From Scleropages formosus (lineage: Eukaryota; Chordata; Actinopteri; Osteoglossiformes; Osteoglossidae), in assembly GCF_900964775.1 (NCBI RefSeq), contig NC_041825.1, positions 11,657,001 to 11,721,000 of the forward strand: a stretch of DNA of 64,000 nt, written 5' to 3'. Every line of letters begins with the position of its first letter. Position 1 is the stretch's first letter. The position numbers and the translations under genes were made by a program. The notes beneath the pieces are model-generated. The model saw only the letters and a list, made by a program, of their open reading frames with translations. It was not told where the DNA came from and did no database searches. Below, in pieces: positions 36,003-54,200 of this stretch.

Positions 36003-39000
36003 ATATAATATAGTATATATAGTCCTACTGCTTTGTGTCCAATTGAACAACTGAAAATTTTGGTCATTTTCTACTGTTTTTTTTTTTTCCTCATAAGTTG
36101 CAAATGCAGCTGAGTAAATATAGCTATAAAAGCAAGTGGGTTATTTAGATTGGGTTAATTTTTCTATTCTTGTGCTGCAGGTACCTAACAGGAATGGTGG
36201 ACAAGCGGACTTTGGAAAAGTATGAACGGGAAGCAAAAGAGAAGAACAGAGAAACCTGGTGAGGCTGTTGTGGCCATTAAATTCTTTAGGTAGAAACAAT
36301 ATACTTCCACGTGTACCCAGTACAGTTGTGCGTTTCTTTGTTAGCAGATCTAAAATCTAGTGTGAACATAATTAACTAAAGTGTACTTAAGCTTTGTGGG
36401 GGGGGAGCTGATTTCCTTGAAGAAATACTTCCGCAGCTTTTCTTCATGCCTCCGTTAAGACGTGACTTTTTTTTTTCTTTTTTTTTTTTTGTCCTCAGAG
36501 TCAACAGTACTGTTTATTAAGGAAAACTTTGACCTGAGAATTTAGTCCAAACTTGGTTCAACTAGTTCACCATGTTGTTCTTGAGCAGACTTGCAAAGTG
36601 AGCTGGACTCCTTCATATGTGTATTTACATAGACTCAGGCGTGTTGTGACATCCTGTAGGAATGGTGGTAATGACACGTGTGTGTGTGTGTGTGAGAGAG
36701 AGAGAGGTGGAATGCTGATGACTGCAGCAACTTCTGCTTTGTTTTGAACATACATGTAACATGTTCAGAATTACTGTAATTACTGGTTCTTTCTAAAGAC
36801 TGCTTTTAAGTCGTCTGGATTTTTTCTTTCTTGGCTTGATGGTCAGTGGCAAAATCCACAGTTTGTGTAATTTGACAATATTCTGCTCGCCAGCGGACTG
36901 TTGCTGCATTACTTTTATTTTACTCTTGCAAACTTTAATTTAGAAAGGTGTGTCAATTGCAGGTGGAATACAGATATCATTTATTAGGGATAAAATTAGT
37001 TGGCTCTCTTCCTTTTTTGTACAGGTACCTTTCTTGGGCCCTCGACACAAACCAGGAGGAGAGGGACAAGGGAAAGACCGTGGAAGTTGGACGGGCATAC
37101 TTTGAAACAGAAAAAAAGCACTTTACCATTTTGGATGCTCCAGGCCATAAAAGCTTTGTCCCAAATATGATTGGTGGGGCATCGCAGGCTGACTTGGCAG
37201 TACTGGTGAGTTTTTCTACATATAGCAGTCAGTGGGGACTTTTTTCCCTCCAGTGTGCAAGGAGGGTGCTGAGAACCTCAGTGTTAAAGTGTTGTTCAGC
37301 ACTTTGTCATTGACTGAAGTACGAAAAGTGCATAGTCTTTTTATACTCCTCCTATGTGAAATTAGACAGGTCTCAAGTTAGTAGGTTTAACCACGTTTTT
37401 AAAAAGAAATGGAATTATTCCTACAAATGTAGTGAAAGTGTTGTGCAAAATGGCAAATTTTATCTTGCGGGATTTACGTTCAGAGTAGGAAGAAATGTCC
37501 TTTTTTTGGGTATAAAACTAATTTTCTCATTCATGTTAGGTCATAGCACTTAAAGTTGATTTTTGAATTGGTGCATTATCAAGAGGAAAGTGCATGTAGC
37601 AGTTCTGATTTCTCTTCCTTTCAGGTAATCTCTGCAAGAAAAGGCGAGTTTGAAACAGGCTTTGAAAAGGGTGGGACAGACAAGAGAGCATGCCATGTTG
37701 GCAAAGACTGCTGGGGTCAAGCATCTCATAGTTCTCATCAACAAAATGGATGATCCGACGGTGAACTGGAGTTTGGAAAGGTTAAACTTTGCGTTTCTTC
37801 GTGGATACCTTGATCAAGCGGTGTAAAGATGGGTCATCTTGGCTGTTTTCAAAACATCCTTTGTGTTGCATCAAAGCTGGTAGAATTTACTGTGCTCGTT
37901 GTGTAAATATGACTGCATGGTTCTTCATTCAGGTGAACTTTTTTGATGGGATGGTTTTATTTTTTTCTTGTTCCACAGGTATGAGGAATGCAAGGAGAAA
38001 CTAGTGCCGTTTTTGAAGAAGGTTGGGTTTAACCCAAAAAAAGACATTCATTTCATGCCCTGTTCTGGACTTACAGGAGCTAACCTTAAAGAACCCACAG
38101 AGCTGTGCCCTTGGTATACGTAAGTATGCTTTTTTTCTGGATGAGTTCTAAGGTTGTACCGTGAAAGATTGTGGACTGGGCTGCGTGTACAGCACTCCTC
38201 ATTTGTTACTTTCTCTAGGAGAAAGCGCAGCTGTAAGTGACGTACATGTGTGTATGCAGTCGCTTAACCGCTGGGAAGGTTAGGTGGCGCTCTGGCTGAT
38301 TGAGGGCTACAGGAGGCCACAGGGAAGGACAAAGCAACAACATAACTGGTGTTTAAAAGCAAAACTAGAATTTTAGTGACAGCAAAGGCAGGAAATGAGG
38401 ACTTGGCCCCTTTGAGAGTTAAACACAAAATCGAAGATGACAACAAACACATGCCTTGAACCGTGACACAAAAATGGAGTTGTTGTCCCTCTCCCTCTAT
38501 CCCAGAAGCTGGCCTTGCAGTCTTTAGACTTGCTGCTTTGCATGTCTTCATTGCCTTTTAATTCAACACAGGAAGTTTGGATTAGTAGGGTAGTTCGACA
38601 CTGTGCCCTGCCCTGTACCTCGTTCTACCGTGTTTCAGCTCAAGGTGTTTGACACCAGGGCACAGGTAGTTTAAGGATTGGGACCTTTTACTGAAATGTG
38701 TTATAAAGACTTTGGTACAAGAGACCTCTTCCCATTAGAAGCAATACTTAACCTGAATTACCTTGGTAAAATGTTTCTTTAAATTATTAAAGTGTGTATT
38801 TCTGATAAGATGGAGTGTGAAACAATAAAATGAAAGTAGTTATGTTGCGTATGAAATTTTTTTTTTTTTGCTTCTCCATTGTTGGCATTGCAGGGGTTTG
38901 CCATTCATTCCACATCTGGACAGTTTGCCAAACTTCAACAGGTCAAGCGATGGACCAGTCAGGTTACCCATTGTAGACAAATACAAGGTTAGTTGCAAGT

Positions 39001-41926
39001 GTAAGCTACATGCAGCCACTAGTTTTTAAATGTGTACAAGTGTTTGTCAAAAGGTGATTTATAATGCAGTATAAAAATGTATGTTGGGTGTTTCAGTATT
39101 TAAATATTACCTGTACCTTTTTTGGGTTTTGTTTGCGATACAAATCTAAAATATTTCAAGATGGATATTTAGCGTACACCCATGTACTGTACAAAAAAAA
39201 TTGTAGCGTTTTTTTTTTTAACAGTTATTCACACAAATGCTTCTGAGTCTGACGTCCACTTGGTTTCCATCCACAGTGTGTGTCTGTGTGGGATATCCTT
39301 CCACGTCTCTTGCACTGCATCCAAAATCTAGTCAACTGCCAACACTAGATAATTAGGCTTTCTGGTTTAAAGTTAGTCCTTTGTGTGGGACGATTTTGGC
39401 ACGTAATGAACTGCGCACACATGACCGTAAGAGAAATTCTCCCAGTCTCTGTTGTTCGTGTTCTTGCTGGGATTGTGTTCCGAAAATGAGTGGACCTTCT
39501 TTTCATCAGTTGGCACCAAATTAGGGTGAAGCTTAGCAGCAATGGTTTAGTCAAAGCTGAAAGTTAGTTGGTCGGTGGCGCTCATCGCAGTTTTTTTTTC
39601 CGCCAACGTAAGATTTAAAGAACATTCCCTGTCCAAATAATATAATATATTGTGCTTAGAAGCATTTTATACAATTGAGAGCATGGTAAGTTGATACTTG
39701 CTTCCAAAATTAATCACTTTTGCAACTGGCTCATAAACCGCCTTAGGCATTTAACTTTGGGTTGTCGTAGCCTAGGTGACCGCATTAGAGATATCTATAG
39801 CTGATCTGCGTTTTAAATTCTACCATAGTTTAAATATCCTCATTGTAGATCAAGAGGAATGGTGGCGATTCAGTACTTTGTGATGTGTAGGCACAAGTGT
39901 GAATTGCTGGTCACTGGTTACGAGCAGAAGGGGATGAGAGGATGTCACTGTTTCAAAGTGCCTTATTATATGAGTTTTTTTTCAGCGGCAGAAGCGCAGT
40001 TTTCTCTCTGTAGTCCATACGTTGCAGCTTGAATCCCTTTTCACTACAGGATATGGGCACTGTTGTCCTCGGCAAGCTGGAGTCCGGGTCTATCAGCAAA
40101 GCACAGCAACTTGTCATGATGCCAAACAGGGTAAGAGCTTTCGTCATGCATCATGACACCGTGCGTTCTACCACAGAGCGGTTCTGCGATCATTACGTCA
40201 GCTGAATTAGGGTTGTTTTTATAGTTCGGTAGCTGAAGTGTAATGGCAGTTGAGCTCGGAGACGGAGACCCGCATGTGTCACAGCAGGTCTAACAGGGAC
40301 TCTTTGTGTTCAGCACATTGTGGAGGTGCTGAGCTTGCTCTCGGACGACGTGGAGACAGATGATGCTGGTCCTGGGGAGAACCTGAAGCTCCGACTGAAG
40401 GGAATCGAGGAAGAGGAGATCCTGCCCGGCTTTATTCTCTGCAATGCTGAAAACCTCTGTCATTCTGGGCGCACATTTGATGCTCAGGTATTACCTGTGG
40501 AAAATTACATTCTTTCTGTTGGAGAATTTAAATGGGAATGCACTGATTTTTAATGGAGCTCTTATGTGTTTGTTTTTAGATTGTCATCATTGAACACAAA
40601 TCAATCATTTGCCCAGGTTACAATGCAGTTCTACACATTCATACCTGTATCGAAGAAGTGCAAATTACCGTAAGTTCCTTCAGCAGCGTTCAGCTTTCTT
40701 TGTTTTAGCTATAGTGTGGGCCAGCTGGTAGTAAAGTGGTTAGAGCTGCTGCCTTTGGACCCTAAGGTCACAGGTTCAAATCCCACCTCCAGGTGTGTTA
40801 CCCTTAAGCAGGGGATTTGAACCTTACCCTGAATTGCTCCAGCAGAATTACCCAGCTGTATGAATGGGTAAAACAATTATAAATACCTTCACATTGCAAG
40901 TCGCTTTAGAGAACAGTGTCTGCTAAATGAATAAATGTAATGTAGCTGCTATGCTACAAAACAAGACTGGTGTGTTACTATCAGACACAATTGCTGTTGT
41001 ACTTTTACAGGCCATAACAAAATTGCAGGCCTTCTCAAAAATGTTTAACTATTGGAAATTTTACTTTGCAGGCCTTAATCTGCTTGGTAGACAAGAAAAC
41101 GGGTGAAAAGAGCAAGACGCGACCACGATTTGTTAAACAAGACCAAGTATGCATTGCCCGCCTGCGGACTGCTGGTACTATCTGCCTTGAGACGTTCAAA
41201 GACTTCCCCCAGATGGGACGGTTTACTCTACGGGATGAAGGTTAGAATTCACACCACAACAACAGATGTCAGAAGTTTCCCTTTTCACTTTTACAGAATG
41301 CAAAAATTGCCTCCATCTCTCAGACTTAGTCAAATATTGCTTTGTGTTTGTCCGGGGTATCCAGTGTGCAGCCAGCAAAGTATTTTATTTTAACTTTAAG
41401 GCAAGTTATTCTTACTGTATGCAAATGATTATATCAGTAATCCTTTAGGATGAGCTATGAACATTGTAATGGCAGCAGTAGTGGACGTGTAGTAAATAGA
41501 CTGAGGCTTTGGGGGCTTTTTAGTCCATTTGTTGAGTGCCAAGTGCTCCTTTAACCAGTTTCACGCGCAGTTTCGGAACTTGTTGAGACGTAGCCACCAT
41601 GCCTAAGTGCTTGTGACTGAATTGTCACCAGTTACATTGGCTCCATATCTCTAGGGCTCTTGTGATTATACTGAGGCACTTAAGGTCAATTATTAGTCCT
41701 TGAAAAGGCTTTTAAAACTAAAACTTTTAGTTTTTGGTACTTGCTGTGCTTGGTTCTCCACCCAAATAACTATCAGTCCTTTCAGAATGAGCTTTATTTT
41801 TTTTTCTTCTCCCACTCCCCCCTTTTTTGCAAATGTTTCTATGGTAGAAAACAAATTTCTTCTTGTTTTGCAGGCAAGACCATAGCCATTGGCAAGGTGT
41901 TAAAGCTGGTACCAGAAAAGGACTAA
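31562..41926 (+). CDS. GSPT1: GSPT1 (eRF3a), peptide-chain release factor GTPase
   Basis: 14 coding exons: 31562-31754, 33048-33089, 34990-35223, 35720-35753, 36181-36258, 37025-37205, 37625-37780, 37979-38119, 38894-38987, 40050-40130, 40314-40487, 40580-40669, 41072-41240, 41874-41926. eRF3 is the GTPase that works with eRF1 to end translation. Exon 1 holds overlapping PAM2 motifs ([19 protein letters not shown]) that bind the MLLE domain of poly(A)-binding protein. G-domain signatures: GHVDAGKST (exons 3-4), DAPGH (exon 6), NKMDD (exon 7). The C-terminus ends VLKLVPEKD as in human. The N-terminus lacks the long Gly/Ser stretch of human. Odd: exon 7 has one extra G in the run at 37673-37675; without it the reading is [15 protein letters not shown], with it the frame is lost. 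1719 nt (572 residues) result if the base is discounted. All other exons keep phase, so I treat it as the functional gene with a probable sequence error. Confidence 0.93.
35968..35998. repeat. (GT)n microsatellite in GSPT1 intron 4
   Basis: Dinucleotide run of about 15 units with no SINE body attached. Confidence 0.9.
40727..40945 (+). repeat. SINE-B copy in GSPT1 intron 12
   Basis: Well-preserved copy: A-box-like 'gtggttagagctgctgcctt', B-box 'ggttcaaatcccacctcc', body 'gaattacccagctgtatg', tail 'gctaaatgaataaatgtaat'. Confidence 0.85.
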
Positions 41927-43176
41927 AATAGAGGCACAGGAACTTTCTGCTGCTGACGCCGGGGGATGAGGGTGGATACTGCTGCTGTCCACTTTACCTT
42001 GTGCAAGCCGAAGATGAATCAAACATCGACTTCAAAAATATGCTTCTGAGAGTGAAAAGTGAATTGGTTTTTAAGAAAAACAATATATAAGAAAGTCCAC
42101 GTGTCAGCTTTCTCATATTGAGAGCTCAGCTACGCCAACTGTTCAGCACCCTTTTCTGTGACCCACACGCGCGTCTACACAGGTTAAATTTGGAAAAGTT
42201 TCTCTTAAATGTTCTCCTTCCTTCAAGGAGGGCCAGTGCAGGTATATGACATGCAGAGTTTGCTTGGAATGAAATTTTGATTTATAAAATTAATTTTAAA
42301 AGTTAGTAGTAGGGGGGAGAAAAAGTTCATACTCTGGCTGTACATGCCTCCCTGTATTCCAGTCCAGATTGGTTTCTCTAAACATAACAGTTCTTGCTGC
42401 AAGCGTGAGTGCACGTTATTAAAGCAACTACAGTGACAATAAAATATTCAATTGAAGTTTTCACAGTATCTTTATTGCCATAGCTTTTGAATGATGTGAA
42501 ATACTTGTTTGCAACAGCAAGGCTTAATTTCCACCGTATGATTTTTCTGTAGTAAAACCGAGTAGGCGACACAAAGATTACTTCTCATGTCACTGAATAA
42601 TGTTAACTGGTTTCTTTTACTTCTGGCTGCTTTTAACACTCATGGAACATGCAGTTGCTGTGACAGGTGCCAAAAATGTTACAATTAATGAAATGGAAAA
42701 ACAGATTTATGGTTCTGTATTGTTAGTTTAGGCAGAATTTTGATTTTTAAATGTTTGTAAGCTGGAATGTATATGTATTAAGAAAGAATGGAAAAAAACA
42801 AACCATTTCACTAAACAAGGTGTTTTCAGTTTATACTGTCACCATTCTTTGTGGCCTATGTTGAAAAACAAACTATGACCAAGACATGTACTGGTTGCCC
42901 AACATTTTTTTGAAAGTATGTGGAATGTTACCTTTGAGTGAAGCAGTTACATGCATAAATGCTATTAAAAAGCTTCCATCAGAGTAGAGTTAGGAGCACA
43001 GGCTCAACGAAATGAGAAAGGACCATTCCCATCTTCTCCAATAGACCCGCATGTGTGTGTTTCCCAAAACTCAGCAAATACACTCCCACAATTTGGCCAC
43101 AGAAGGCAATGCAGTAATTTAATAGAAATTAGAGTACGCTTAAATGTGTGCAGTTCCACTGTCGAAAAAGGCTTAC
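41927..43176 (+). other. GSPT1 3' UTR and spacer to the duplicated block
   Basis: The GSPT1 3' UTR probably runs to shortly after AATAAA at 42438-42443. The rest is AT-rich with no recognised exon. Homology with the second duplication unit starts at 43177 ('cagccaacag'). Confidence 0.55.
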
Positions 43177-43796
43177 AGCCAACAGTTACGAGGCTGAGAG
43201 ACGGGAACAAGGAAACAAGCAGCTCGTTGCGACGCTCAGCGAAGTGCCGCCAGCGCTGTGCCTCGGCAAACTGAAGCACGTGGTGGGCGTGGGGGCAGGG
43301 GCGCATGCGCGCTCTCGCGCAGAGACACCTGCTGGACAGTGAGGGAACGACACCCCGAGTGCAGCGACGGATGCGTGTCGACCCTGGCATCCTAGCTGAT
43401 CCTAATCTGCAGTTATTTTTGATAACGATCTTTAGTATTTTTTTGTTTTAAACTAAGGCGTTATGCGTTTGTTTAAATATTTTAAAGGGCCATTTTTAAA
43501 GTCCTGTATGTTTATGGTTACGGCAAAACGCATTTTGGAGGCTAGATGTTCGCACGTACACTACTAGTCAGACATTACAGTTGAAGACCACGGCAATTTC
43601 AATAACATCACAAAAACGAATGTGTGGAACTAATGTTTGCACCGTATTACGACGCGCTGCCACGATTTGCACTCGACCTCGGACAGCGGCTTCAGCGTCT
43701 TCAATTGCGTGTTCAAATAAAGTTTAACGATTCAAATCAGTCCGCTGCAGGTTTGGGGCATGCGCAGTGAGTGTCTCTAGTACACGTGCAGGCGGC

Positions 43797-43838
43797 ATGG
43801 CGGACGGTAAAGGAACAGTAGAGTTGGATAGAGCTCAG
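43797..43838 (+). pseudogene. Orphan first exon of RSL1D1 (unit A)
   Basis: A 42-nt exon encoding [14 protein letters not shown] followed by an intact donor (CAG|GTACAG). It is identical in its coding bases to the first exon of the full RSL1D1 gene at 51225, and its upstream region is also kept, including 'gcatgcgcagtgagtg' (NRF1-like half site). Exons 2-8 are missing from this unit. It lies in the same orientation, about 7.4 kb upstream of the complete gene, so it could still serve as an alternative promoter and first exon spliced to exon 2 at 51841; that is inference. Confidence 0.88.
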
Positions 43839-44779
43839 GTACAGACAAGGCGTCATAAATTGTTAGAAGTTAACTGGGTTGTTGAAGGTTTTACAGGAAA
43901 GAGAACATAAAGCAGTCCAGCAGCACAAGTAAAAAAAAAAAAAAAAAATAAAGGAAAATATATGTGTAACGCCGTGTTTTGGTTTGGGCGTACCGGTCCG
44001 AAGAAGTTCATCATTCAATTTGATTGCTGAACACTACTTACTGTTTCGATAAGTTGTTTTCTGATATATTTGAAAAACATACCGAATGTTAATTAGCCTA
44101 ACGTAATATTTAGCCATTGGTATTATGGTGTATTTTGTGCCCTAACGCTAACCGTGACGAGTTGTGTACCAGACGGAAAAAAGTTATGAATATTATGCAT
44201 AGATATATATATTTTAAATGTGGACACATTCAGAGAAATGTTTAGAAAAAATGTGTGAAATATTTTAAAAAAAAAAGTTTCTCTGAAAATATGAAGGGTC
44301 ATATAAATTGTTTTTCAAAATGGTGTTGAGTAAATGACAAACACACAGGCATGTCTTCCATCGTTGGTTCCAGAGACTGACCTTTACTGTAAAGTTTACA
44401 GCTGTCACTGATGGTAAAAAGTAAGTCCTTTGTAAATCACTACCGGTGCATAAAATCATACTTTTTTACATTAATGTATTAGACAGGGTAAAGAAATTAG
44501 CAAAATATATTCATTTTCAAAATACTTCAGTTATGGGTCAGGTACAGAGTCAGAAATAGGATAGTAAACAGATGCTTTATGTAGATTAACTGTAGCCTAC
44601 ATTCAGAAAGTGCTGTAGCCGTTTCATGATAGCAGTTTCATTGTAAGAATTTGAAGCAAACCTCACTAGACGTTGTACGGAATAGGCTTATTGATCTCAT
44701 CTACGGCTCGAAAGCGATACTTTATTTTGAACAAAATTCATGTTCTATTTCTGATGAAGATACATCCTGTACCGAAGAA

Positions 44780-49289
<4,510 letters not shown>

Positions 49290-49589
49290 CTTCCTTGTGG
49301 CGTCCGGGCGCTCTCTGGACCAGCGCTCGCGTTCCGTGCAGGATGAGGAGTGCCAGGTAAAATAGAGGCGGCACTCCAGTAAAAGGAAGTGATGGACACA
49401 TCCCAGGGACCTTAACGCACACTCGAAATGCAAAGGATAGGAAAATGAGAGAGAGGCAGTGAGGGCTGCACGGTGGCCTCTGAGGCCCCCAACCCGAAAC
49501 CTCCTTAGAATGACGATGACCACCGATACTGTGCTTTATATACACGTAGACAGCTTGTTTTTAAGAGTTATTCTACATTATCCTATTCG

Positions 49590-49625
<36 letters not shown>

Positions 49626-49744
49626 CTGAAACCCCTTGTCCCAAGCGGGGTCGCGGCAGTCCGTCACAGGACACCCAAGCAGGACTCGAACCCCAGACCG
49701 CCAGAGAGCAGGGGCCGGCCAAGCTCGCTGCGCCACCTCACCCC
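49590..49744 (-). repeat. SINE-A at the end of unit A (internally shortened)
   Basis: (CA)n at 49590-49622 followed by a SINE-A missing its middle part. The equivalent copy in unit B is fuller (60961-61180). Being shared, it predates the duplication and marks the right end of the duplicated block. Confidence 0.8.
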
Positions 49745-49899
49745 ATGTATATAATATATAATATTTTATTATATAAATACAGCCAACAGTGTTTGATAAG
49801 TCTGAGAGACGGGAACAAAGACTGAAGCAACTTCTTGGCGGCGCTCAGCTGAGCGAAGTGCCGCCAGCGCTGTGCTTGGCACACTGCAGCACGTGATGG

Positions 49900-50815
49900 A
49901 GGGGGAGGAGGGGGTTAGGGTTAAAATTTGACAGAGGGGCCGGGCCAGTAGCACATGGGGGGGGGGGGGATGAACTACATACAATAATACACAGGGAAAG
50001 ATATTCAACCCCTCGTGCCAAAAACCAAGGGGGCTAGACAAACCAACCATGCCACAATATACCATCCCTCCCAAAACCAACCAATTCCCTTCACAAAAAA
50101 TATCATGGGCAAACACCATCCTCCTTGCCGGGAGCCACCGCGTGCACTTCGTTGGGGTTGTCAAGTGGGCACCTTCCTTCATTGATGTTTCATTGAATTG
50201 AGCCCACTACACCTCCAGAAGGCTCAACGGCGAGATCTGGCGTCCCAGACCCACCCCCCTCCATGCCCACAGTGCCATCCCAGCGACTCCACCCACCAAA
50301 AAACCACCCCAACCACCAACAACCAACCAATACACCATACCAGCATATGGAGGTGACAACAAAACTCAAACCATTGATGTTCACCTAGGTGAGTACTCCC
50401 CACTCAAGTGTGCTTCCCCCAAACACCCTGGTGCCTCCTCATCCACAACCACTGACTAGATCTTTCTGCTACCTCTGACAAGCCTTTAATGGCTGCTCTT
50501 AACGACTGACCCCTAAAACCAAACTCCAACAGCAGCGACGTGGTTGATTTTGCAACAAACCCTCTAGTACCGATCTCCACTGGTCTAATAACTAATATAA
50601 ATTACATGGGAAACCCATTACCTAAAAAGTAAAGAAAACTTTTATTCAATTTCAGTGGGAACAGTGTTGTTGGTGAACAGCGCCATCTAGTGGAATCATG
50701 AAACGCAGGATATTGCAGGAAAAAGGCGAAATGAAAGCGGTCTTTAGTTTAGGACAATTTTGTAAATACTCGACGGGCCGGATTAAACATCCCACCGGGC
50801 CGTATGTGGCCCGCT
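49900..50815 (-). mobile_element. Composite insertion: LINE 3' end, possibly within a hAT-like element
   Basis: Present only in unit B. On the minus strand (about 50580 down to 50405) it encodes EIGTRGFVAKSTTSLLLEFG, then RGQSLRAAIKGLSEVAERSS and QWLWMRR before a stop, which resembles the C-terminal end of a fish retroelement polyprotein/ORF2 family I know only by pattern; the rest is its 3' region. The outer edges look different: 'gacagaggggccgggcc' on the left and, as complement on the right, 'gacagtagcgggccacatac', reminiscent of hAT terminal inverted repeats. Family calls are tentative. Confidence 0.5.
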
Positions 50816-51224
50816 ACTGTCCTATCTGATCTTAATCTGCAGTTATTTTAGATAACGATCTTTAGTATTTTTTTTGTTTTAAACTAAGGCGTTATGCGTT
50901 TGTTTAAATATTTTAGGGCCATTTTTAAAATCCTGTATGTTTGTGGTTACGGCAAAACGCATTTGGAGGCTAGATGTTCGCACGTACACTACCAGTCAGA
51001 CATTACAGTTGAAGACCACGGCAATTTCAATAACATCACAAAAACGAATGTGTGGCACTAATGTTTGCACCGTATTACGACGCGCTGCCACGATTTGCAC
51101 TCGACCTCGGACAGCGGCTTCAGCGTCTTCAATTGCGTGTTCAAATAAAGTTTAACGATTCAAATCAGTCCGCTGCAGGTTTGGGGCATGCGCAGTGAGT
51201 GTCTCTAGTACACGTGCAGGCGGC

Positions 51225-54200
51225 ATGGCGGACGGTAAAGGAACAGTAGAGTTGGATAGAGCTCAGGTACAGACAAGGCGTCATAAATTGTTAGAAGTTA
51301 ACTGGGTTGTTGAAGGTTTTACAGTAAAGAGAACATAAAGCAGTCTAACAGTACTAGTTTCTGTTTTTTATTTTTTTTTGGGGGGGGGATGTAACGCTGT
51401 AATTGGGCGTACTGGGAAGAACTTCTGTTCTTCATGAGTAACTACTGAGGGATCAAAGTTGTTTTCTGATATATTTGGAAAAACATACCGAATGTTAATT
51501 AGCTTAACGTAATATTTAGCTGTTGGTATTTATGGTGTATTTTGTGCCCTATTACTACTATTAGTAAACCGTGAGTTGTGTACCAGACACATGATCAGCC
51601 AGGTTGGAGTTTTGGGACATGATGATTTTCTGAAACCTCAGTCACCTGTGATCAAAGTACTAAAGGAACTTGATGGAGATTCGTGTCCACAGTTTTGACC
51701 AGTAGAAGAATTCAGCGTATTTTCCTCTCCATGGCTTAGCGTGTAATGCTACATACTGAAAAGAGATTGAGATTTACTCGTAACACTGACTGAGGATCCA
51801 GCTGTATGCTTTTCTGATTACTGTGATTTGTTTTCCGTAGGTGAAGAAGGCAGTGCAGTGTCTTCTGGCTTACCTGAAGAGTCGTACTGCTGGAGATTTA
51901 TTGCTCCTCAATGAGTGCCAGCGGGTTTCCCTGCTCTTCACACTCTGGAGAATCCCCAAGAAGGAGAAAACAATTCGCGTGTAAGTTCCGCTCTCCGGAC
52001 AGTTGTCGTCACCAAACGTGACACGGATCCTGTTTCATCTGCTACCGCACTCCAAGCAAGGCCTTCCCTCTGTCTCAGTGCTGGGAGCAGGGCAGTTGCA
52101 GTGCCACAGAGACTCAAAAGTATATCCAGATGAGCCTACTTTACCATCGTGGCTTGTCCCTATGACTTTGATACACTTCAATTTCAGAATAAAACAGTAC
52201 TTGACTAGCAGATTTCCAGCAAAAGTGAATATCCCTGCAGGGATTAATAAAGTGCCTCCCTATCCTATCATAGTAGCAGCCTTGTTAAAAATTAAGTGGA
52301 GGCATGGAGAACTGGGGTGAAGATCTCTCTGTCTGTTGGTGTAGTGTACTTTTCGTACTGTTTTCTGAGACGTACGTCACTTTGGACAAAAGCATCTAAA
52401 AAAGTGTAAAAAAAATTTTTTGTAGACCACTGCCTCATGGCATCCGTACGGAGGTCAGTGAGGTCTGCCTCTTCACCAGAGATGAGCCCAAAATGACCAC
52501 TGACCAGACTGAGAGGTTCTATAAGAAGCTGCTCACAGAAAGGGGAGTCAAAGGTGTCACTGAGGTACCTATTTTTGCTGTGCACAAAAAAAGGCTGCGT
52601 ATGTCTAATGTGTATTAAGGCATAGTGTGTGCAAGTGGTTAATGTCAACGCTTTGGGTTTTGTTTGCTATGTGACAATAATCTGGATCCTGTCCTCCTTG
52701 TCAGGTGATTCCATTCAAGGTGCTGAAGACAGAATATAAATCCTTTGAATCCAAGCGGAGGTTGCTGGGGAACTTTGACCTTTTCCTCTCAGATGCTCGT
52801 GTTCGTCGTCTACTGCCCTCTCACCTTGGGAAACACTTTTATCAGAGCAAAAAGTAAATTTATGGTATTTTACTAGTAATATTGCTAGTCTCACATTGCC
52901 TGGGAATTGGAAACTATGAATTCTCACTCACTTTTGGCTTTTTTTTAGTTTGAGTTTATACAGTAGGAAAAATTTAGACAATTACAAAACTCTATGTAGT
53001 TAAGAAAAGATCCCAGGCAGTTGAGTCAATTTCTTCTTGCTCTTTTCTTTGTAACTTCAGAGCTCCCCTGTCAGTGGATTTGCTGTCCAAGCAGCTTGCA
53101 AAGAGCCTGGAAAAAATAATTCAGGGTTCTACACTCTGTATCTCCAAGAAGGGTAGCTGCTGGTGAGAGTTTGCATGTTTTATCTATATTTCACACCCTA
53201 GGTCATCTTATACTGCACCTAAATCTATGGCATCGCTGTGAGTCACAGCTTTAAGCATTCTGACTGTTTATTAATTATTAGAGATTGAGCAATCAAATTG
53301 GGATGTGTTCAAGTTTACAAGAAACATTTGTATGCGGATGATGGCACTCCAGCAAAATCCTGCCCTTCTGTTTCAGTGGTGGGCTGGAGTAAACATGGTG
53401 CCATAGTAATTCAAAGTAAATCCAGATGGGCTTCCCTCTTCAGTAGGGGCTTGTCTCTACAACTTTGACACAATTTTCTCATTGCATCAGTTATGCAAGC
53501 AGTTAATTTTCCACTCACAGCCTCTTTTTTTTTTTAATTTGAGTGCTGTTTGTCCCTGGACCATGATTTTCAGCGTTTGTGTGTTTACGTTATGTTCCAG
53601 CATGGCTCACGTAGGTCATTCTGGAATGCCTGCTGATCACATAGTGGAAAATATCATCGCTACAGTCAACTCCGTCACAGAAAATTTACCGCAGGTCAGT
53701 CAGCTATGGCGGCAAATCCTTTCGTTGATTGTGCTGAGATATTAATGTGTTATTTACTGAACTGTCTTCACAATATAGTCTGCACCAAAAAGGCATTTTT
53801 GATTATTTCATTTAAATTTATTTTCATTTATTTAGCAGACATTTTTCTTCAAAGTGACTTCCAGCAAACACTATGTAGTGTTATCAGCCCACACACCTTA
53901 TTCACCACGGTGACTTACACTGCTAGATACACTATTTACAATGGGTCACTCATCCATACATCAGTGGAACACACTCTCTCCATCACTCACACACTATGGG
54001 GGAACCTGAACAGCATGTCTTTGGATTGTGGGAGGAAACCAGAGCAAACCCACACAGACAGAGGGAGAACATGCAAACTCCACACAAACTGAGTAGGCAT
54101 TGAACCCACATCCCCAGGTCCTGTGAGACAGCAGCGCAACTTGCTGTGCCACCGTGCCGCTTGTTATTTGTGCAGGTCTCACCCAAACAAAACTATGTGC

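Noticed and set aside
31562-41926. GSPT1 as a pseudogene because of the frameshift
   Set aside because: It has 14 exons with intact splice sites and strong protein conservation after the shift; a single extra G in a run is more likely an error.
49769-50182. Minus-strand open frame of 137 residues at the start of unit B
   Set aside because: Falls in the 3' region of the retroelement piece and the duplicated upstream block; low-complexity and unsupported.
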